A stretch of DNA of 64,000 bases, taken from Novispirillum itersonii. Its GTDB lineage: Bacteria > Pseudomonadota > Alphaproteobacteria > Rhodospirillales > Rhodospirillaceae. A model generated the notes under the pieces. It ran no database searches and was not told where the DNA came from. It saw only the letters and a program-made list of their open reading frames with translations. The translations under genes were made by a program, and so were the position numbers. Shown here piece after piece: positions 9,040-18,498 of this stretch; positions within the stretch are counted from its first letter, which is position 1, and each line of letters opens with the position of its first letter. The stretch covers positions 1 through 64,000 of the forward strand of contig NZ_JACIIX010000011.1 of NCBI RefSeq assembly GCF_014205675.1, read 5' to 3'.

Positions 9040-9228
9040 CTGACTGAGCTTCCTGCTTTACAGATCGGGACCAAAGAAGCCGCCCCCGGCGGACGGGGAC
9101 ACCATACGGTGGCAAAACACACGACACACCTGAAATATGGTTCCGGTGTGACATTCTGCGGGGGCATCGCCCCCGCCGCGCGGGAGACAGCCGGACCCCG
9201 GCTGCCGTCGCACGACGCCCTAACAGAA

Positions 9229-9255
9229 CCGCCCCCCGGAAAATCCGGAGGGCGG
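9229..9255 (-). terminator. Hairpin between mlaA and mlaC, possible weak terminator
   Basis: CCGCCC(C)CCGGA and TCCGG(A)GGGCGG form an imperfect GC stem with a short A loop, 24 bp after the mlaA stop. On the minus strand it is followed only by TTCTGTT, so it may attenuate rather than stop transcription into mlaC. Confidence 0.45.
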
Positions 9256-9278
9256 CCCTGAAACAGACAACAGCCGGA

Positions 9279-10145
9279 TCACTGCTTTTTCGGCGGATCC
9301 TGGAAGTCGAAGGAGGCCCCATCGACCCCACCGGCATAGGCTCCGGCGGGCTGATTGCTGATTTCGGCGGCCCGGCGCTGACGGTACATACTGCGCAGGG
9401 CGACATAGGTATCCAGAGAAGACCGTTCAATCTCGTTGATCGGGTCGATCAGACCGGCACGGGCATCGACAATGGTCAGGCCGGTCCGGGCCCACTGGAA
9501 CTCATCCCAGTTTTTGGCCGCCGCCAGAATGCGCACCGGATCCATCGCCCAGTCAACCGCCCGGCCGACGGCATCGCGGGCGTTGGAGGGCCCGAGAAGC
9601 GGCAACACCAGATACGGGCCTTCGCCCACACCGGCGGTGGCCAGGGTCTGGCCGAAATCTTCGTCGTGGCGCTTGAAGCCCATCGGGGCGGCGATGTCAT
9701 GCAGACCGGCCAGACCCCAGGTGGAATTGATCAGGAAGCGCATGAACGTGGTCCACGCCCGGTCCCACTCGCCCTGCATCAGGTCGTTGGCCAGAACCAC
9801 CGGGCTGGCCAGATTGCGCAGCGTATTGCCGATCCGCTCCTGAATCGGGTCCGGCAGACCGTCGCGGTAGGCATAGGCCAGCGGACGCAGAAGCACATAG
9901 TCAACCGCCTGGTTGACGCCGTACACGGCCCGGTTGACCGGTTCCAGCGGGTCATTGGCACCGGTGTCGGAAGAGGCACAGGCGGTGGCGGTCAGCAGCA
10001 CGGTGCCCAGCAGGGCAGCCCGCAGACCGGCCTTGCGCCAGCGCCGGAACGGAAGGAATGCGGCCGCAATGCCAGCAGCACGGTGAGACATTTCTTGGCC
10101 CATCTGCGGTCGGTCCATCTGTTTATCGATCCCTGCCTCTGTCAT
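9279..10145 (-). CDS. mlaA: MlaA/VacJ-type outer-membrane lipoprotein
   Basis: The protein carries a lipobox LTATAC (Cys56 from the first ATG) and the MlaA family sequence: DPLEPVNRAVYGVNQAVDYVLLRP, RDGLPDPIQERIGNTLRNLASPVVLANDLMQG, NSTWGLAGLHDIA and FGQTLATAGVGEGPYLVLPLLGPSNARDAVG. MlaA forms a ring in the outer membrane that removes mislocalised phospholipids and passes them to MlaC, whose gene follows. The start is uncertain: 10145 gives a long polar leader without a ribosome site, and in-frame ATGs at 10118, 10103 and 10091 (MSHRAAGIAAAF) would still leave a signal peptide. Length is normal. Confidence 0.92.
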   Translation of the reverse strand: MTEAGIDKQMDRPQMGQEMSHRAAGIAAAFLPFRRWRKAGLRAALLGTVLLTATACASSDTGANDPLEPVNRAVYGVNQAVDYVLLRPLAYAYRDGLPDPIQERIGNTLRNLASPVVLANDLMQGEWDRAWTTFMRFLINSTWGLAGLHDIAAPMGFKRHDEDFGQTLATAGVGEGPYLVLPLLGPSNARDAVGRAVDWAMDPVRILAAAKNWDEFQWARTGLTIVDARAGLIDPINEIERSSLDTYVALRSMYRQRRAAEISNQPAGAYAGGVDGASFDFQDPPKKQ

Positions 10146-10499
10146 TCGGCGGCAGCCGCTGCTCTCTGCTGACCGGAGCCTGTCAGCCCCGGAACACTGC
10201 GCCGGTTTCCTTCAGAGCGGTCCCTTCCGCCCTGTCGGAGTCCACAAAAACTGCCTGTCCGCGCTTTATTTCAGGCCCTTTTCAGGGCTGACACTGCGTG
10301 ACCTGCTTAGAAAGCGGTAGCACACAATGGTTAAAATTTCCAGACACGAGGACAGACTGCCCCCGTGGTCCCGCGTACAATTGCTGCGGATAGTGGCAGA
10401 GATGACACGCCTGCACCAGTCACTTTCTGGCATGGGTGCACTGCAACGGTCAGGCCCCGGGCAACCGCACCGGCAAAATTCCTCTGGACACATCCAGAT
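10146..10499. other. Intergenic region between divergent mlaA and the met operon
   Basis: About 350 bp without a supported gene. It holds an imperfect hairpin around CAGGCCCTTTTCAGGGCTG (10272-10290) and low-complexity GC-rich sequence. Frames on the minus strand (10266-10493) have no ribosome site or family features. The promoter of the right-hand operon probably lies close to the palindrome at 10500. Confidence 0.5.
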
Positions 10500-10515
10500 A
10501 TAAAGATATCCTTAT
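10500..10515. promoter_or_regulatory. 16-bp palindrome, candidate operator of the ArsR-methyltransferase regulator
   Basis: ATAAAGATATCCTTAT is a dyad centred on GATATC with one mismatched pair. It lies 58 bp before the ATG of the ArsR-type gene that heads the metF-metH group. Palindromes of this AT-rich kind are what ArsR-family dimers bind, so autoregulation of the methionine operon is the natural reading. This is inference from position and symmetry. Confidence 0.6.
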
Positions 10516-10572
10516 GTCGCTTTAAGAGTAGAGCCATCGCCTGCCCACCACACTGCCTGCTCAGGAGCCGTC

Positions 10573-11517
10573 ATGGAAACCGTACTTGCCGGACTGCGCG
10601 CCGCCGGAGAAGAGACGCGCCTGCGTCTTCTGGCCCTCTGCGCCCGGGGTGACCTGACCGTCACCGACATGTGCCGGATCGTCGGGCAAAGCCAGCCGCG
10701 TATTTCCCGCCACCTGAAAGTGCTGTGTGACACGGAGTTGCTCGAGCGGTTCCGTGAAGGCAGCTGGGTGTTCTACCGCGCGGCCCGCAACGGGGACGGT
10801 GCCGCCCTGACCGGCCACATCCTCGGCCTGATCCCCGAGGATGACGCCGTTCTCAGCGCCGACCGCGCCCGGATGGATCAGGTCCGGGAAGAGCGCGCCG
10901 AAGCCGCCGCCGCCTACTTCCGCGACAATGCCGCCAACTGGGATGCCATCCGGTCCCTGCATGTTGATGACCGGGAAGTGGACCGGGCCCTGCTGAGCCG
11001 TCTCGGCAACGGGCGGATCCGCCATCTGGTTGATATCGGCACCGGCACCGGCCGCCTGCTGACCCTGCTGGGGCCACAGGCCGATCAGGCTACCGGACTG
11101 GATCTCAGCCGCGAAATGCTGGCGGTGGCCCGCGCCGCGCTGGACCGGGACGGCCTGCGCCACTGCGTCGCCCGCCCGGGGGATATGTATGCGGTGCCCC
11201 TGCCCGATGCCACCGCCGATCTGGTGACCATCCATCAGGTTCTGCACTACGCTGACCGTCCCGCCGCTGCGATTCAGGAGGCCGCCCGCGTGCTGGCCCC
11301 CGGCGGACGGCTGGCGGTGATCGACTTTGCCCCGCACGATCTGGAAGAGCTGCGCACCCAGCACAACCACCGCCGCCTCGGCTTTTCCACCGAGGAGGTC
11401 TCGGCGTGGTGCTGCCATGCCGGACTGACCCTGACCTCGGCAGAATCCCTTGCCGGACGCCCGGCCTCCGGCCAGCCGCTGACCGTGGTGCTGTGGCTGG
11501 CGGAAAAAGCCGCCTGA
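10573..11517 (+). CDS. ArsR-family regulator fused to a SAM-dependent methyltransferase domain (SahR-like)
   Basis: A 314-residue two-domain protein. Residues 1-75 form an ArsR winged helix (DLTVTDMCRIVGQSQPRISRHLKVL), and residues 110-314 a class I methyltransferase fold with SAM motif VDIGTGTGRLL (153-163), GLDLSREML and PGGRLAVIDFAPHD. No metal-binding Cys pair of ArsR metal sensors is visible. Regulators of this architecture sit next to metF/metH in alphaproteobacteria, and ArsR-type SahR proteins are known to control the SAM/SAH cycle, so the methyltransferase-like domain may sense SAM or SAH instead of, or as well as, catalysing. A clear ribosome site (AGGAG) precedes ATG 10573. It is co-oriented with metF, 50 bp away. 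Confidence 0.82.
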   Translation: METVLAGLRAAGEETRLRLLALCARGDLTVTDMCRIVGQSQPRISRHLKVLCDTELLERFREGSWVFYRAARNGDGAALTGHILGLIPEDDAVLSADRARMDQVREERAEAAAAYFRDNAANWDAIRSLHVDDREVDRALLSRLGNGRIRHLVDIGTGTGRLLTLLGPQADQATGLDLSREMLAVARAALDRDGLRHCVARPGDMYAVPLPDATADLVTIHQVLHYADRPAAAIQEAARVLAPGGRLAVIDFAPHDLEELRTQHNHRRLGFSTEEVSAWCCHAGLTLTSAESLAGRPASGQPLTVVLWLAEKAA

Positions 11518-11567
11518 TCCCGTTTCCTCGCCGTCCCCGTGTTCCCTTTCCCGGAGTTTGAAAGACC

Positions 11568-12458
11568 ATGACCGAGTCCCAACAGGCCGCGATCACCAAA
11601 CCGATCGAAGTCAGCTTCGAGTTCTTCCCGCCGAAGACCGAGAAGATGCAGGAAAACCTGTGGACCTGCGTCAAGCGTCTGGCGCCGCTGGCCCCGTCGT
11701 TCGTCTCCGTCACCTACGGGGCTGGCGGATCCACCCGGGAGCGGACCCATGACATCGTCACCTCCATCACCCGCGATTTCGGCATTCCCGCCGCCGCCCA
11801 TCTGACCTGCGTCGCCGCCACCCGGGAAGAGGTGAATGCGGTGGCACAGGAATACTGGGATGCCGGAATCCGCCATCTGGTCGCCCTGCGCGGCGATCCG
11901 CCGGATGGGGAAACCGATTACCTGCCGCATCCGGGCGGCTATGCCTATGCCGCCGACCTGATCGAAGGCCTGAAGGCGGTCGCTGATTTCGAAATTTCGG
12001 TGGCAGCCTACCCGGAAGTGCACCCGCAGGCGCTGTCCGCCCGCGATGATCTGGACAACCTGAAGCGCAAGATCGACGCCGGGGCCACCCGCGCCATCAC
12101 CCAGTACTTCTTTGATGCCGACACCTACCGCCGCTTTGTTGACCGGGCGCAGGCCGCCGGGATCGGTGTGCCGATCGTGCCGGGCATCCTGCCGGTGACC
12201 AACTTCTCACAGGTGGTCAAGTTCTCGCGGGCCTGCGGCACCACCGTTCCCGCCTGGCTGCGCGACCGCTTTGAAGGGCTGGATGATGACCCGCGCACCC
12301 GCGAGCTGGTCGCCGCCACCACCGCCGCCGAACTGTGCGAGGACCTCCAGAAGGACGGCGTGCGGAATTTTCACTTCTACACCCTCAACCGCGCTGACCT
12401 GACCTACGCCATCTGCCATATTCTCGGCGTGCGCCCGCAGCGCCCGGCAGCGGCCTGA
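11568..12458 (+). CDS. metF: 5,10-methylenetetrahydrofolate reductase
   Basis: This 296-residue flavoenzyme reduces methylene-THF to 5-methyl-THF, the methyl donor used by the methionine synthase encoded next. Landmarks are VSFEFFPPKTEKM near residue 15-27 (with the Glu used for catalysis in this family), SVTYGAGGSTRERT, LRGDPP, AAYPEVHPQ, DAGATRAITQYFFD and VPGILPVTNF. Length equals that of the E. coli enzyme. It sits between the ArsR-type regulator and metH, with 55 bp to the next gene, so the three are probably one transcription unit. Confidence 0.95.
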   Translation: MTESQQAAITKPIEVSFEFFPPKTEKMQENLWTCVKRLAPLAPSFVSVTYGAGGSTRERTHDIVTSITRDFGIPAAAHLTCVAATREEVNAVAQEYWDAGIRHLVALRGDPPDGETDYLPHPGGYAYAADLIEGLKAVADFEISVAAYPEVHPQALSARDDLDNLKRKIDAGATRAITQYFFDADTYRRFVDRAQAAGIGVPIVPGILPVTNFSQVVKFSRACGTTVPAWLRDRFEGLDDDPRTRELVAATTAAELCEDLQKDGVRNFHFYTLNRADLTYAICHILGVRPQRPAAA

Positions 12459-12513
12459 CCATCCGCCTGTCCTATCTCTACCCAGCTGTGACTTTCCATA
12501 AGGACTCCCTGTG

Positions 12514-15500
12514 ATGAGCGATTTCCTGACCCACCTGAAGGACCGCGTGCTGTTGTGCGACGGCGGCATGGGGAGTCTGGTGCAGGCGATGAACCTGTCG
12601 GTCGATGGCGACTTCGACGGCAAGGAAAACTGCACGGAAGTGCTGAACCTGACCCGTCCGGACGTCATCCGCTCCATCCACGCCCGCTATTATGCGGCCG
12701 GGGCCGATATGGTGCAGTCCAACAGCTTCGGCGGCAGCCCGCTCACGCTGGAAGAGTTCGAACTGGGCAGCAAGGCGTTTGAGATCAACAAACGCTCGGC
12801 GGAAATCGCCCGCGAGGCGGCGGAAGAGTTCGCCCATGATGGCCGGGCCCGCTTTGTGCTGGGCGGCATCGGGCCGGGCACCAAACTGCCCAGCCTCGGC
12901 CATATTGATTATGACACGCTGGAAAGCGGCTATCATATTCAGGCCGCCGGGCTGATCGCCGGGGGCTGTGATGCCATCCTGATCGAAACCTGTCAGGATC
13001 CGCTCCAGTTCAAGGCCGCCATCAACGGCAGCAAACTGGCGCGGGAACAGGCCGGAAAGCACATCCCGATCCTGCTGCAGGTGACGGTGGAAACCACCGG
13101 CACCCTGCTGGTCGGCACCGACATCGGTGCCGCCGCCACCATCGCCCATGCGCTGGGGGTGGACGGCATGGGCCTGAACTGTGCCACCGGCCCGGCGGAA
13201 ATGGCCGATCATGTGAAATGGCTGTCGGAAAACTGGCCGGGCCTGATTTCGATCCAGCCCAACGCCGGGCTGCCGGAGCTGCGCGACGGCCAGACCTACT
13301 ATCCGCTGACCCCGAACGAACTGGCCAGCTGGCACGAACGCTTCCTGAAGGAAGACGGGGTCAACATCCTCGGGTCCTGCTGCGGCTCCACCCCGGACCA
13401 CACCGCCGCCGTCAACGCCATGCTGACCCGCGTCGGCAACGGCGACCGCCCGGCCCCGGTCAGGCGCAGCCATCACTGGGTGCCCGCCGTCGCCTCCCTC
13501 TATGGCCGCGTCGATCTGCGGCAGGAAAACGCCTTCCTGTCGATCGGTGAACGCTGCAACGCCAACGGGTCGAAGAAGTTCCGCCTGCTTCAGGACGCCG
13601 AGGACTGGGACGGCACCGTCGCCATGGGCCGGGAACAGGTGCGGGAAGGATCCCACACCCTCGATATCTGCACCGCCTTCGTCGGCCGCAACGAAATCCA
13701 TGACATGACGCAGGTGGTCAGCCGCATGCGCGGGTCGGTCAACGCGCCGCTGGTGATCGACTCCACCGAAACCCCGGTGATTGAAACCGCCCTGAAGCTG
13801 TACGGCGGCAAGTCAATCATCAACTCCATCAACTTCGAGGACGGCGAACACCACGCCGACGAACGGGTCAAGCTGGCCCGCAAGTTCGGCGCGGCGGTGA
13901 TTGCCCTGACCATCGACGAAGTCGGCATGGCGAAGGACTGTGACGGCAAGGTGCGGATTGCCAAGCGCCTGCACCAGTTCGCCTGCGAGGAACGCGGCCT
14001 GCCCGCCAGTGACCTGATGTTCGACCCGCTGACCTTCACCATCTGCACCGGCAACGATGATGACCGTCAGCTGGGGCTGGAAACCCTGAACGCCATCGAA
14101 CAGATCGCCCGCGAGCTGCCCGAGTGTCAGATCATCCTCGGCCTGTCCAACATCTCCTTCGGTCTGAAGCCGCTGGCCCGGCAGGTGCTGAACTCGGTGT
14201 TCCTGCATCACGCCGTGCAACGCGGGATGACCGGGGCGATCGTCCATGTCTCCAAGATCCTGCCGCTGCACAAAATTCCGGCGGAAGAGGTACAGGTGGC
14301 CGAAGATCTGATCTTTGACCGCCGCCGCGAGGGCTATGACCCCCTGCATGCCTTCATCGCCCTGTTCAAGGACCGGGAAGGCGGAACTGCCGTCAAGCAG
14401 GCCCTGCCGACCACCATTGAGGACCGGCTGAAGCAGCGCATCGTCGACGGCGACCGGCTGGATCTGGAAACCGACCTTGCCAAGGCGATGGAAACCTACA
14501 GCCCGCTGGACATCATCAACACCCTGTTGCTGGACGGCATGAAGGTGGTGGGCGAGCTGTTCGGTTCCGGCCAGATGCAGCTTCCCTTCGTGCTGCAATC
14601 GGCGGAAACCATGAAAACCGCCGTCGCCTACCTTGAGCAGTTCATGGAAAAGGCCGACGGTCAGGCCAAGGGCACGCTGGTGCTGGCCACCGTCAAGGGC
14701 GATGTCCATGACATCGGCAAGAATCTTGTCGATATCATCCTAACCAACAACGGCTACCGGGTGATCAATCTGGGTATCAAGCAGCCGATTGCCTCGATCA
14801 TTCAGGCGGCAAAGGAACATCAGGCCGACGCCGTCGGCATGTCCGGCCTGCTGGTGAAGTCCACCGTCATCATGAAGGAAAATCTGGAGGAAATGGCCCG
14901 TCAAGGGCTGTCGGTTCCGGTGATGCTGGGCGGTGCGGCGCTGACCCGCGCCTTCGTCGAGGAAGACTGCGTCAAGGCCTATGCCAACGGCGGCGACACC
15001 GGACTGGTGGCCTATGCCCGCGATGCCTTTGACGGACTGGACCTGATGGCCAAGGTGGTCGAGGGCCGCTTCGACGACCATGTGAAGGAGGCCACCACCA
15101 AGCGGGCTCAGCGCCCGTCGCGGCGGTCATCCAACGAGAACATGGCCGCCCCGGATGTGCAGTCGATCACCCAGCGCCCGGTGGACTGGGACGAGATCTC
15201 GCTGCGCCGTCAGGAGCTGGCACAGGCCAACGACATTCCGGCCCCGCCGTTCTGGGGGCCGGCACTGGTGGAGAATGTGCCGCTGAAGGCGCTGGTGCCC
15301 TACATCAACGAAGTGATGCTGTATCAGTTCCAGTGGGGCTTTAAAAAGCAGGGCCGCGACCGCGATGAATGGCGGGCATGGGTGCAGCAGGACGTCAAGC
15401 CGATCCTGAAGCGGATGCTGGACCTGTGTGAGGCCGAGGACATCCTGCATCCGAAGGCCGCCTATGGGTACTGGAAATGCGCCAGCGACGGCGACGCCAT

Positions 15501-16035
15501 CGTGCTGTTCGAGGACGACGCACAGGGCAATGAGCGGGAAGCCGGGCGTTTTGCCTTCCCCCGCCAGCCGTTCAAGGGCGGGCTGTGTCTGGCCGATTTC
15601 GTGCGCGAAGCCGACAGCGGCCACCGCGACGTGATCGGCCTTCAGGTGGTGACCATGGGCGAGCGCGCCTCTGATGTCGCCCGCGACTGGTTCGCCGCCA
15701 ACCGTTATCAGGATTACCTGTACCTGCATGGCCTGTCGGTGGAAATGGCCGAGGCGATGGCTGAATACGTCCACAAGCGGATCCGCGCCGAGCTTGGCTT
15801 TGCCGGGGAAGACGCCCGCGAGATCCCGGAGCTGCTGAAGCAGAATTATCGGGGATCCCGTTATTCCTTCGGCTATCCGGCCTGCCCCAATCTGGCCGAT
15901 CAGGCCCTGTTGCTCGACCTGCTGAAGGCCGACCGGCTGGGCCTGCGGATGAGCGAGGGGGATCAGCTGCATCCGGAACAGTCCACCAGCGCCATTGTCC
16001 TGCATCACCCGCAGGCCAAGTACTTCAAGGTCTGA
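12514..16035 (+). CDS. metH: Cobalamin-dependent methionine synthase
   Basis: A full-length four-module enzyme (1173 residues) that moves a methyl group from 5-methyl-THF to homocysteine through cob(I)alamin. Residues 1-310 form the Zn/homocysteine barrel (GLNCATGP and GSCCGSTPDH give the Zn cysteines), about 345-610 the folate barrel, about 640-730 the cap and about 725-860 the B12 domain with DVHDIGKN (the axial His is near residue 732). The C-terminal reactivation domain contains RGSRYSFGYPACPNL. AAGGA at 12500-12504 serves either GTG 12511 or ATG 12514; ATG is preferred. No cobalamin riboswitch is visible upstream. Confidence 0.96.
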   Translation: MSDFLTHLKDRVLLCDGGMGSLVQAMNLSVDGDFDGKENCTEVLNLTRPDVIRSIHARYYAAGADMVQSNSFGGSPLTLEEFELGSKAFEINKRSAEIAREAAEEFAHDGRARFVLGGIGPGTKLPSLGHIDYDTLESGYHIQAAGLIAGGCDAILIETCQDPLQFKAAINGSKLAREQAGKHIPILLQVTVETTGTLLVGTDIGAAATIAHALGVDGMGLNCATGPAEMADHVKWLSENWPGLISIQPNAGLPELRDGQTYYPLTPNELASWHERFLKEDGVNILGSCCGSTPDHTAAVNAMLTRVGNGDRPAPVRRSHHWVPAVASLYGRVDLRQENAFLSIGERCNANGSKKFRLLQDAEDWDGTVAMGREQVREGSHTLDICTAFVGRNEIHDMTQVVSRMRGSVNAPLVIDSTETPVIETALKLYGGKSIINSINFEDGEHHADERVKLARKFGAAVIALTIDEVGMAKDCDGKVRIAKRLHQFACEERGLPASDLMFDPLTFTICTGNDDDRQLGLETLNAIEQIARELPECQIILGLSNISFGLKPLARQVLNSVFLHHAVQRGMTGAIVHVSKILPLHKIPAEEVQVAEDLIFDRRREGYDPLHAFIALFKDREGGTAVKQALPTTIEDRLKQRIVDGDRLDLETDLAKAMETYSPLDIINTLLLDGMKVVGELFGSGQMQLPFVLQSAETMKTAVAYLEQFMEKADGQAKGTLVLATVKGDVHDIGKNLVDIILTNNGYRVINLGIKQPIASIIQAAKEHQADAVGMSGLLVKSTVIMKENLEEMARQGLSVPVMLGGAALTRAFVEEDCVKAYANGGDTGLVAYARDAFDGLDLMAKVVEGRFDDHVKEATTKRAQRPSRRSSNENMAAPDVQSITQRPVDWDEISLRRQELAQANDIPAPPFWGPALVENVPLKALVPYINEVMLYQFQWGFKKQGRDRDEWRAWVQQDVKPILKRMLDLCEAEDILHPKAAYGYWKCASDGDAIVLFEDDAQGNEREAGRFAFPRQPFKGGLCLADFVREADSGHRDVIGLQVVTMGERASDVARDWFAANRYQDYLYLHGLSVEMAEAMAEYVHKRIRAELGFAGEDAREIPELLKQNYRGSRYSFGYPACPNLADQALLLDLLKADRLGLRMSEGDQLHPEQSTSAIVLHHPQAKYFKV

Positions 16036-16052
16036 GGTCAGGCCATCCGCCG

Positions 16053-16082
16053 ACAGCCCCGGGGATCCTTCTCCGGGGCTGT
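16053..16082. terminator. Hairpin between convergent metH and lipoprotein gene
   Basis: ACAGCCCCGG (16053-16062) pairs with CCGGGGCTGT (16073-16082) over 10 bp. There is no T-run on either side, so termination may be weak or depend on Rho. Confidence 0.55.
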
Positions 16083-16092
16083 CCGGCAGGAC

Positions 16093-16500
16093 TTACAGAA
16101 TCACCGGGTGCCCCCGGCCTTTCAGGCAGTCGGTGACGATCTTCTGCCGTTCGTTGCGGGTTTCCAGCGCCCCCATCACCCCGACCGCGGCCAGACCGAT
16201 CCCGGCCCCGGCCCCGACACTGCCCCACTGCCGGTCATTGGCGAGGCCGATCCCGCTGCCGACCGCCGTGCCCAAGGCCATTTCCTCCAGCCGGTTGCCA
16301 TTGAAGTAGGACCGCTGCTCCGCCAGTTGCTGGCAGGCGGCAAGGTCACTTTCCAGCCGGGCGCGGACCTCCGGCGCATAGGCGGGATTGCCGGTATCGA
16401 CAATCGGCCGGTATCCGGCCCCACTGTCCGCCGCACAGCCGGTGACCAGCAGGACCAGCCCCAGCAGAATCATCCGTCCGTCGTGTGTACCCTTTGACAT
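16093..16500 (-). CDS. Small glycine-zipper lipoprotein
   Basis: A 135-residue protein starting at ATG 16498-16500, with a hydrophobic stretch and lipobox LVTGC (Cys22). The mature part has a polar segment with Cys-rich spacing (DLAACQQLAEQRSYF) and a Gly-rich hydrophobic hairpin, GTAVGSGIGLANDRQWGSV followed by GAGAGIGLAAVGVMG. This resembles glycine-zipper outer-membrane lipoproteins of the 17-kDa antigen/SlyB sort, so an envelope role is likely but unassigned. An in-frame ATG at 16525-16527 (MDDRWKRLI) is a possible longer start; upstream sequence to 17247 in this frame is not coding. Confidence 0.68.
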   Translation of the reverse strand: MSKGTHDGRMILLGLVLLVTGCAADSGAGYRPIVDTGNPAYAPEVRARLESDLAACQQLAEQRSYFNGNRLEEMALGTAVGSGIGLANDRQWGSVGAGAGIGLAAVGVMGALETRNERQKIVTDCLKGRGHPVIL

Positions 16501-16740
16501 GATCAGTCGTTTCCATCGGTCATCCATGACAGCGCGCCCCCGGTTCAAGTCCGGATGGCATCCTCCTGTTGTGTGCCGAAACGACCGGAAACGCGTCCGG
16601 ATGGATCCGCCCGGACGTCCGGCAGGAGGATCCGGACACCGCCGGATAATCCCGGTTGCCGCCCGGACGCCGACACGGCAGGATGGCGCCCCGCTCCGGC
16701 GGCCTGACGGGTGATCCCCCCCTTCCTCACCGAAAGAACC

Positions 16741-17193
16741 ATGATGCTGCGTCGTTTCCTGTCCCTCCTCAGTCTCAGCCTGTTCTGCGCCCTTGCTGCC
16801 TGTGGCGGCGTGCCGGAAGACGGATCCTCCGCCGCAGAATGGCGGAAGCTGGCCGCCGATGCCGCCGATGACCGGGCGTGGATCGCCGACCGCGAGAAAG
16901 AGGCCAAGGCCATGCACGTCAAAGTGCGGCAGCTGATCGGTGTGGTCCCGGAGGAACAGCCGAAATTCAAGGCACTGGTCGACTTCTACGTCCGCCTGAG
17001 CAAGCAGGAGGACGCGCTGGCCGAGGCGGTCGGATTCTATGACCCGATTCTGGAACGGATCTGGACCGGGCGCGGCTTTCCCGGCATCGAGTCGGCCCAG
17101 AAAGCACAGGCCGATGCCTTTGCCCGCGCCAGAGAGCCGGGCACCCGGATTGAGGCCTTGCGGGATGAATTTAAGGCCCTGTCGGCAAACTGA
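16741..17193 (+). CDS. Small lipoprotein of unknown function
   Basis: A 150-residue product with a signal peptide ending in lipobox LAAC (Cys21). The mature protein is charged and helical (AAEWRKLAADAADDRAWIADREKEAK and later KQEDALAEAVGFYDPILERIW) with a coiled-coil flavour. I do not recognise a family. ATG 16741 is preferred over an upstream in-frame start because it places the signal peptide at the N-terminus and follows a GAAAGA ribosome site. It is divergent from the glycine-zipper lipoprotein gene and precedes the diguanylate cyclase. Confidence 0.7.
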   Translation: MMLRRFLSLLSLSLFCALAACGGVPEDGSSAAEWRKLAADAADDRAWIADREKEAKAMHVKVRQLIGVVPEEQPKFKALVDFYVRLSKQEDALAEAVGFYDPILERIWTGRGFPGIESAQKAQADAFARAREPGTRIEALRDEFKALSAN

Positions 17194-17354
17194 GGCAGAC
17201 CGGCCCCGGTTTTCCGCCCTGCTGCCGGTTTCCCTGCGGGAGACCATTGATCCTGACCCGGAGGTTCCGTTAGTCTATTAACGAATGGTAAAGGTTTTTG
17301 CCGCACATCCCCACCGGGGGATTGGTCCAGACAGACACAAATCAGCGGATCCGC

Positions 17355-18473
17355 ATGCGGATCCCGTACCGTCGCTGGGCTGAGCAAGCAGGGGAAAGAC
17401 CGTCGTTGAGCAACGATGTGAACTATCATACCGCGGTTGCCGATCCATCGGATCGGGCCCACCGGTTCTCGCAGCAGGTGCTGCATAGTCTTCAGGCTTT
17501 GGGGCTTCCCCCCAGCCCGGAGAACTATGCGGCGTGGTATCTGTATGCCTCCGGGGCCAACCGCGCCCTGTGTGACGAGATTGATACCCACCTCGCCACC
17601 CGCCATGGCATCAGCAATGAGGCGCTGCGCGCCCTGCATGACCGCCACCTGGGATCCGCCAGCGAGGCCGAAGGGCTGGAACGGGTGTCCGGTGGGATTG
17701 ACAGTGCCCTGAAGTCGCTTCTGATCCATATCGGGCATGCCGGGGCCACAGCGGTGCAGCACGGGCAGACCCTCGGCACCCTCACCTCGGCCCTGCGGCA
17801 CGCCGACCCGGCGGATCTGACCCATCTGGTGCACAGCCTGATGGGCGAGGCCGAGCGGATGGCCAAGCTCAACCGCCAGCTGGAAGAGCGCCTCAATCAG
17901 TCGGCGCGCGAAATCGCCCGCCTGCGCAGCGATCTGGAAACGGTGCGTCTGGAGGCCAACACCGATCCCCTGACCGGCCTGAGCAACCGCCGCGCCTTTG
18001 AGCGGGTGGTCAGTGACCGCCTGCTGTCCCACGACGGGCAGCTTCTGCTGCTGATGCTGGATCTCGATCATTTCCACCGCTTCAACGAACAGTACGGGCA
18101 CACGGTCGGCGATCAGGTGCTGCGGCTGGTCGGCAGAACCATCCAGACCCATGTTCCGGCCGGGGCGCTGTCCTGCCGCTATGGCGGCGAGGAATTCTGC
18201 ATCGCCCTGCCGGACTGTACGGTGGATCAGGGCCGGAGCATCGCCGAAACCCTGTGCACCACCCTGTCCACCCGGGTGCTGCGCAACCGCCGCACCGGCG
18301 ACATGCTGGGCAACCTGACCCTGTCCATCGGCATGGCCGCCCATCAGAGCGGCGAAAGCCAGCACAGCCTGTTCGAACGGACGGAAGCCGCCCTGCTGTC
18401 TGCCAAGGCGCAGGGGCGGAACCGCGTCTGTACCGCCGAAGACGATCTCGACGAACTGGATATGGTGGACTGA
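17355..18473 (+). CDS. GGDEF diguanylate cyclase
   Basis: The C-terminal domain contains NTDPLTGLSNRRAF, DLDHFHRFNEQYGH and the catalytic GGEEF motif (about residues 277-281 from ATG 17355), so it should make cyclic di-GMP from GTP. No RxxD inhibitory site stands five residues before GGEEF (sequence HVPAGALSCRYGGEEF), so product inhibition through the usual I-site is unlikely. The N-terminal 200 residues are soluble and helical with a coiled coil (MAKLNRQLEERLNQSAREIARLR) and no membrane segment. The start is uncertain: TTG 17406 has the best ribosome site (GGGGAAAGA), ATG 17355 is in frame, and TTG 17298 is longer. Confidence 0.87.
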   Translation: MRIPYRRWAEQAGERPSLSNDVNYHTAVADPSDRAHRFSQQVLHSLQALGLPPSPENYAAWYLYASGANRALCDEIDTHLATRHGISNEALRALHDRHLGSASEAEGLERVSGGIDSALKSLLIHIGHAGATAVQHGQTLGTLTSALRHADPADLTHLVHSLMGEAERMAKLNRQLEERLNQSAREIARLRSDLETVRLEANTDPLTGLSNRRAFERVVSDRLLSHDGQLLLLMLDLDHFHRFNEQYGHTVGDQVLRLVGRTIQTHVPAGALSCRYGGEEFCIALPDCTVDQGRSIAETLCTTLSTRVLRNRRTGDMLGNLTLSIGMAAHQSGESQHSLFERTEAALLSAKAQGRNRVCTAEDDLDELDMVD

Positions 18474-18498
18474 CCGGCCAGCCGCCGGGGCACCGTCT

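Noticed and set aside
10266-10493. Minus-strand 75-codon frame between mlaA and the met operon
   Set aside because: Cys/Arg-rich without ribosome site or homology features; it overlaps the likely promoter region.
12459-12513. Cobalamin or SAM riboswitch ahead of metH or metF
   Set aside because: The gaps are only about 50 bp and show none of the conserved boxes, and the palindrome with the ArsR-type regulator accounts for control.
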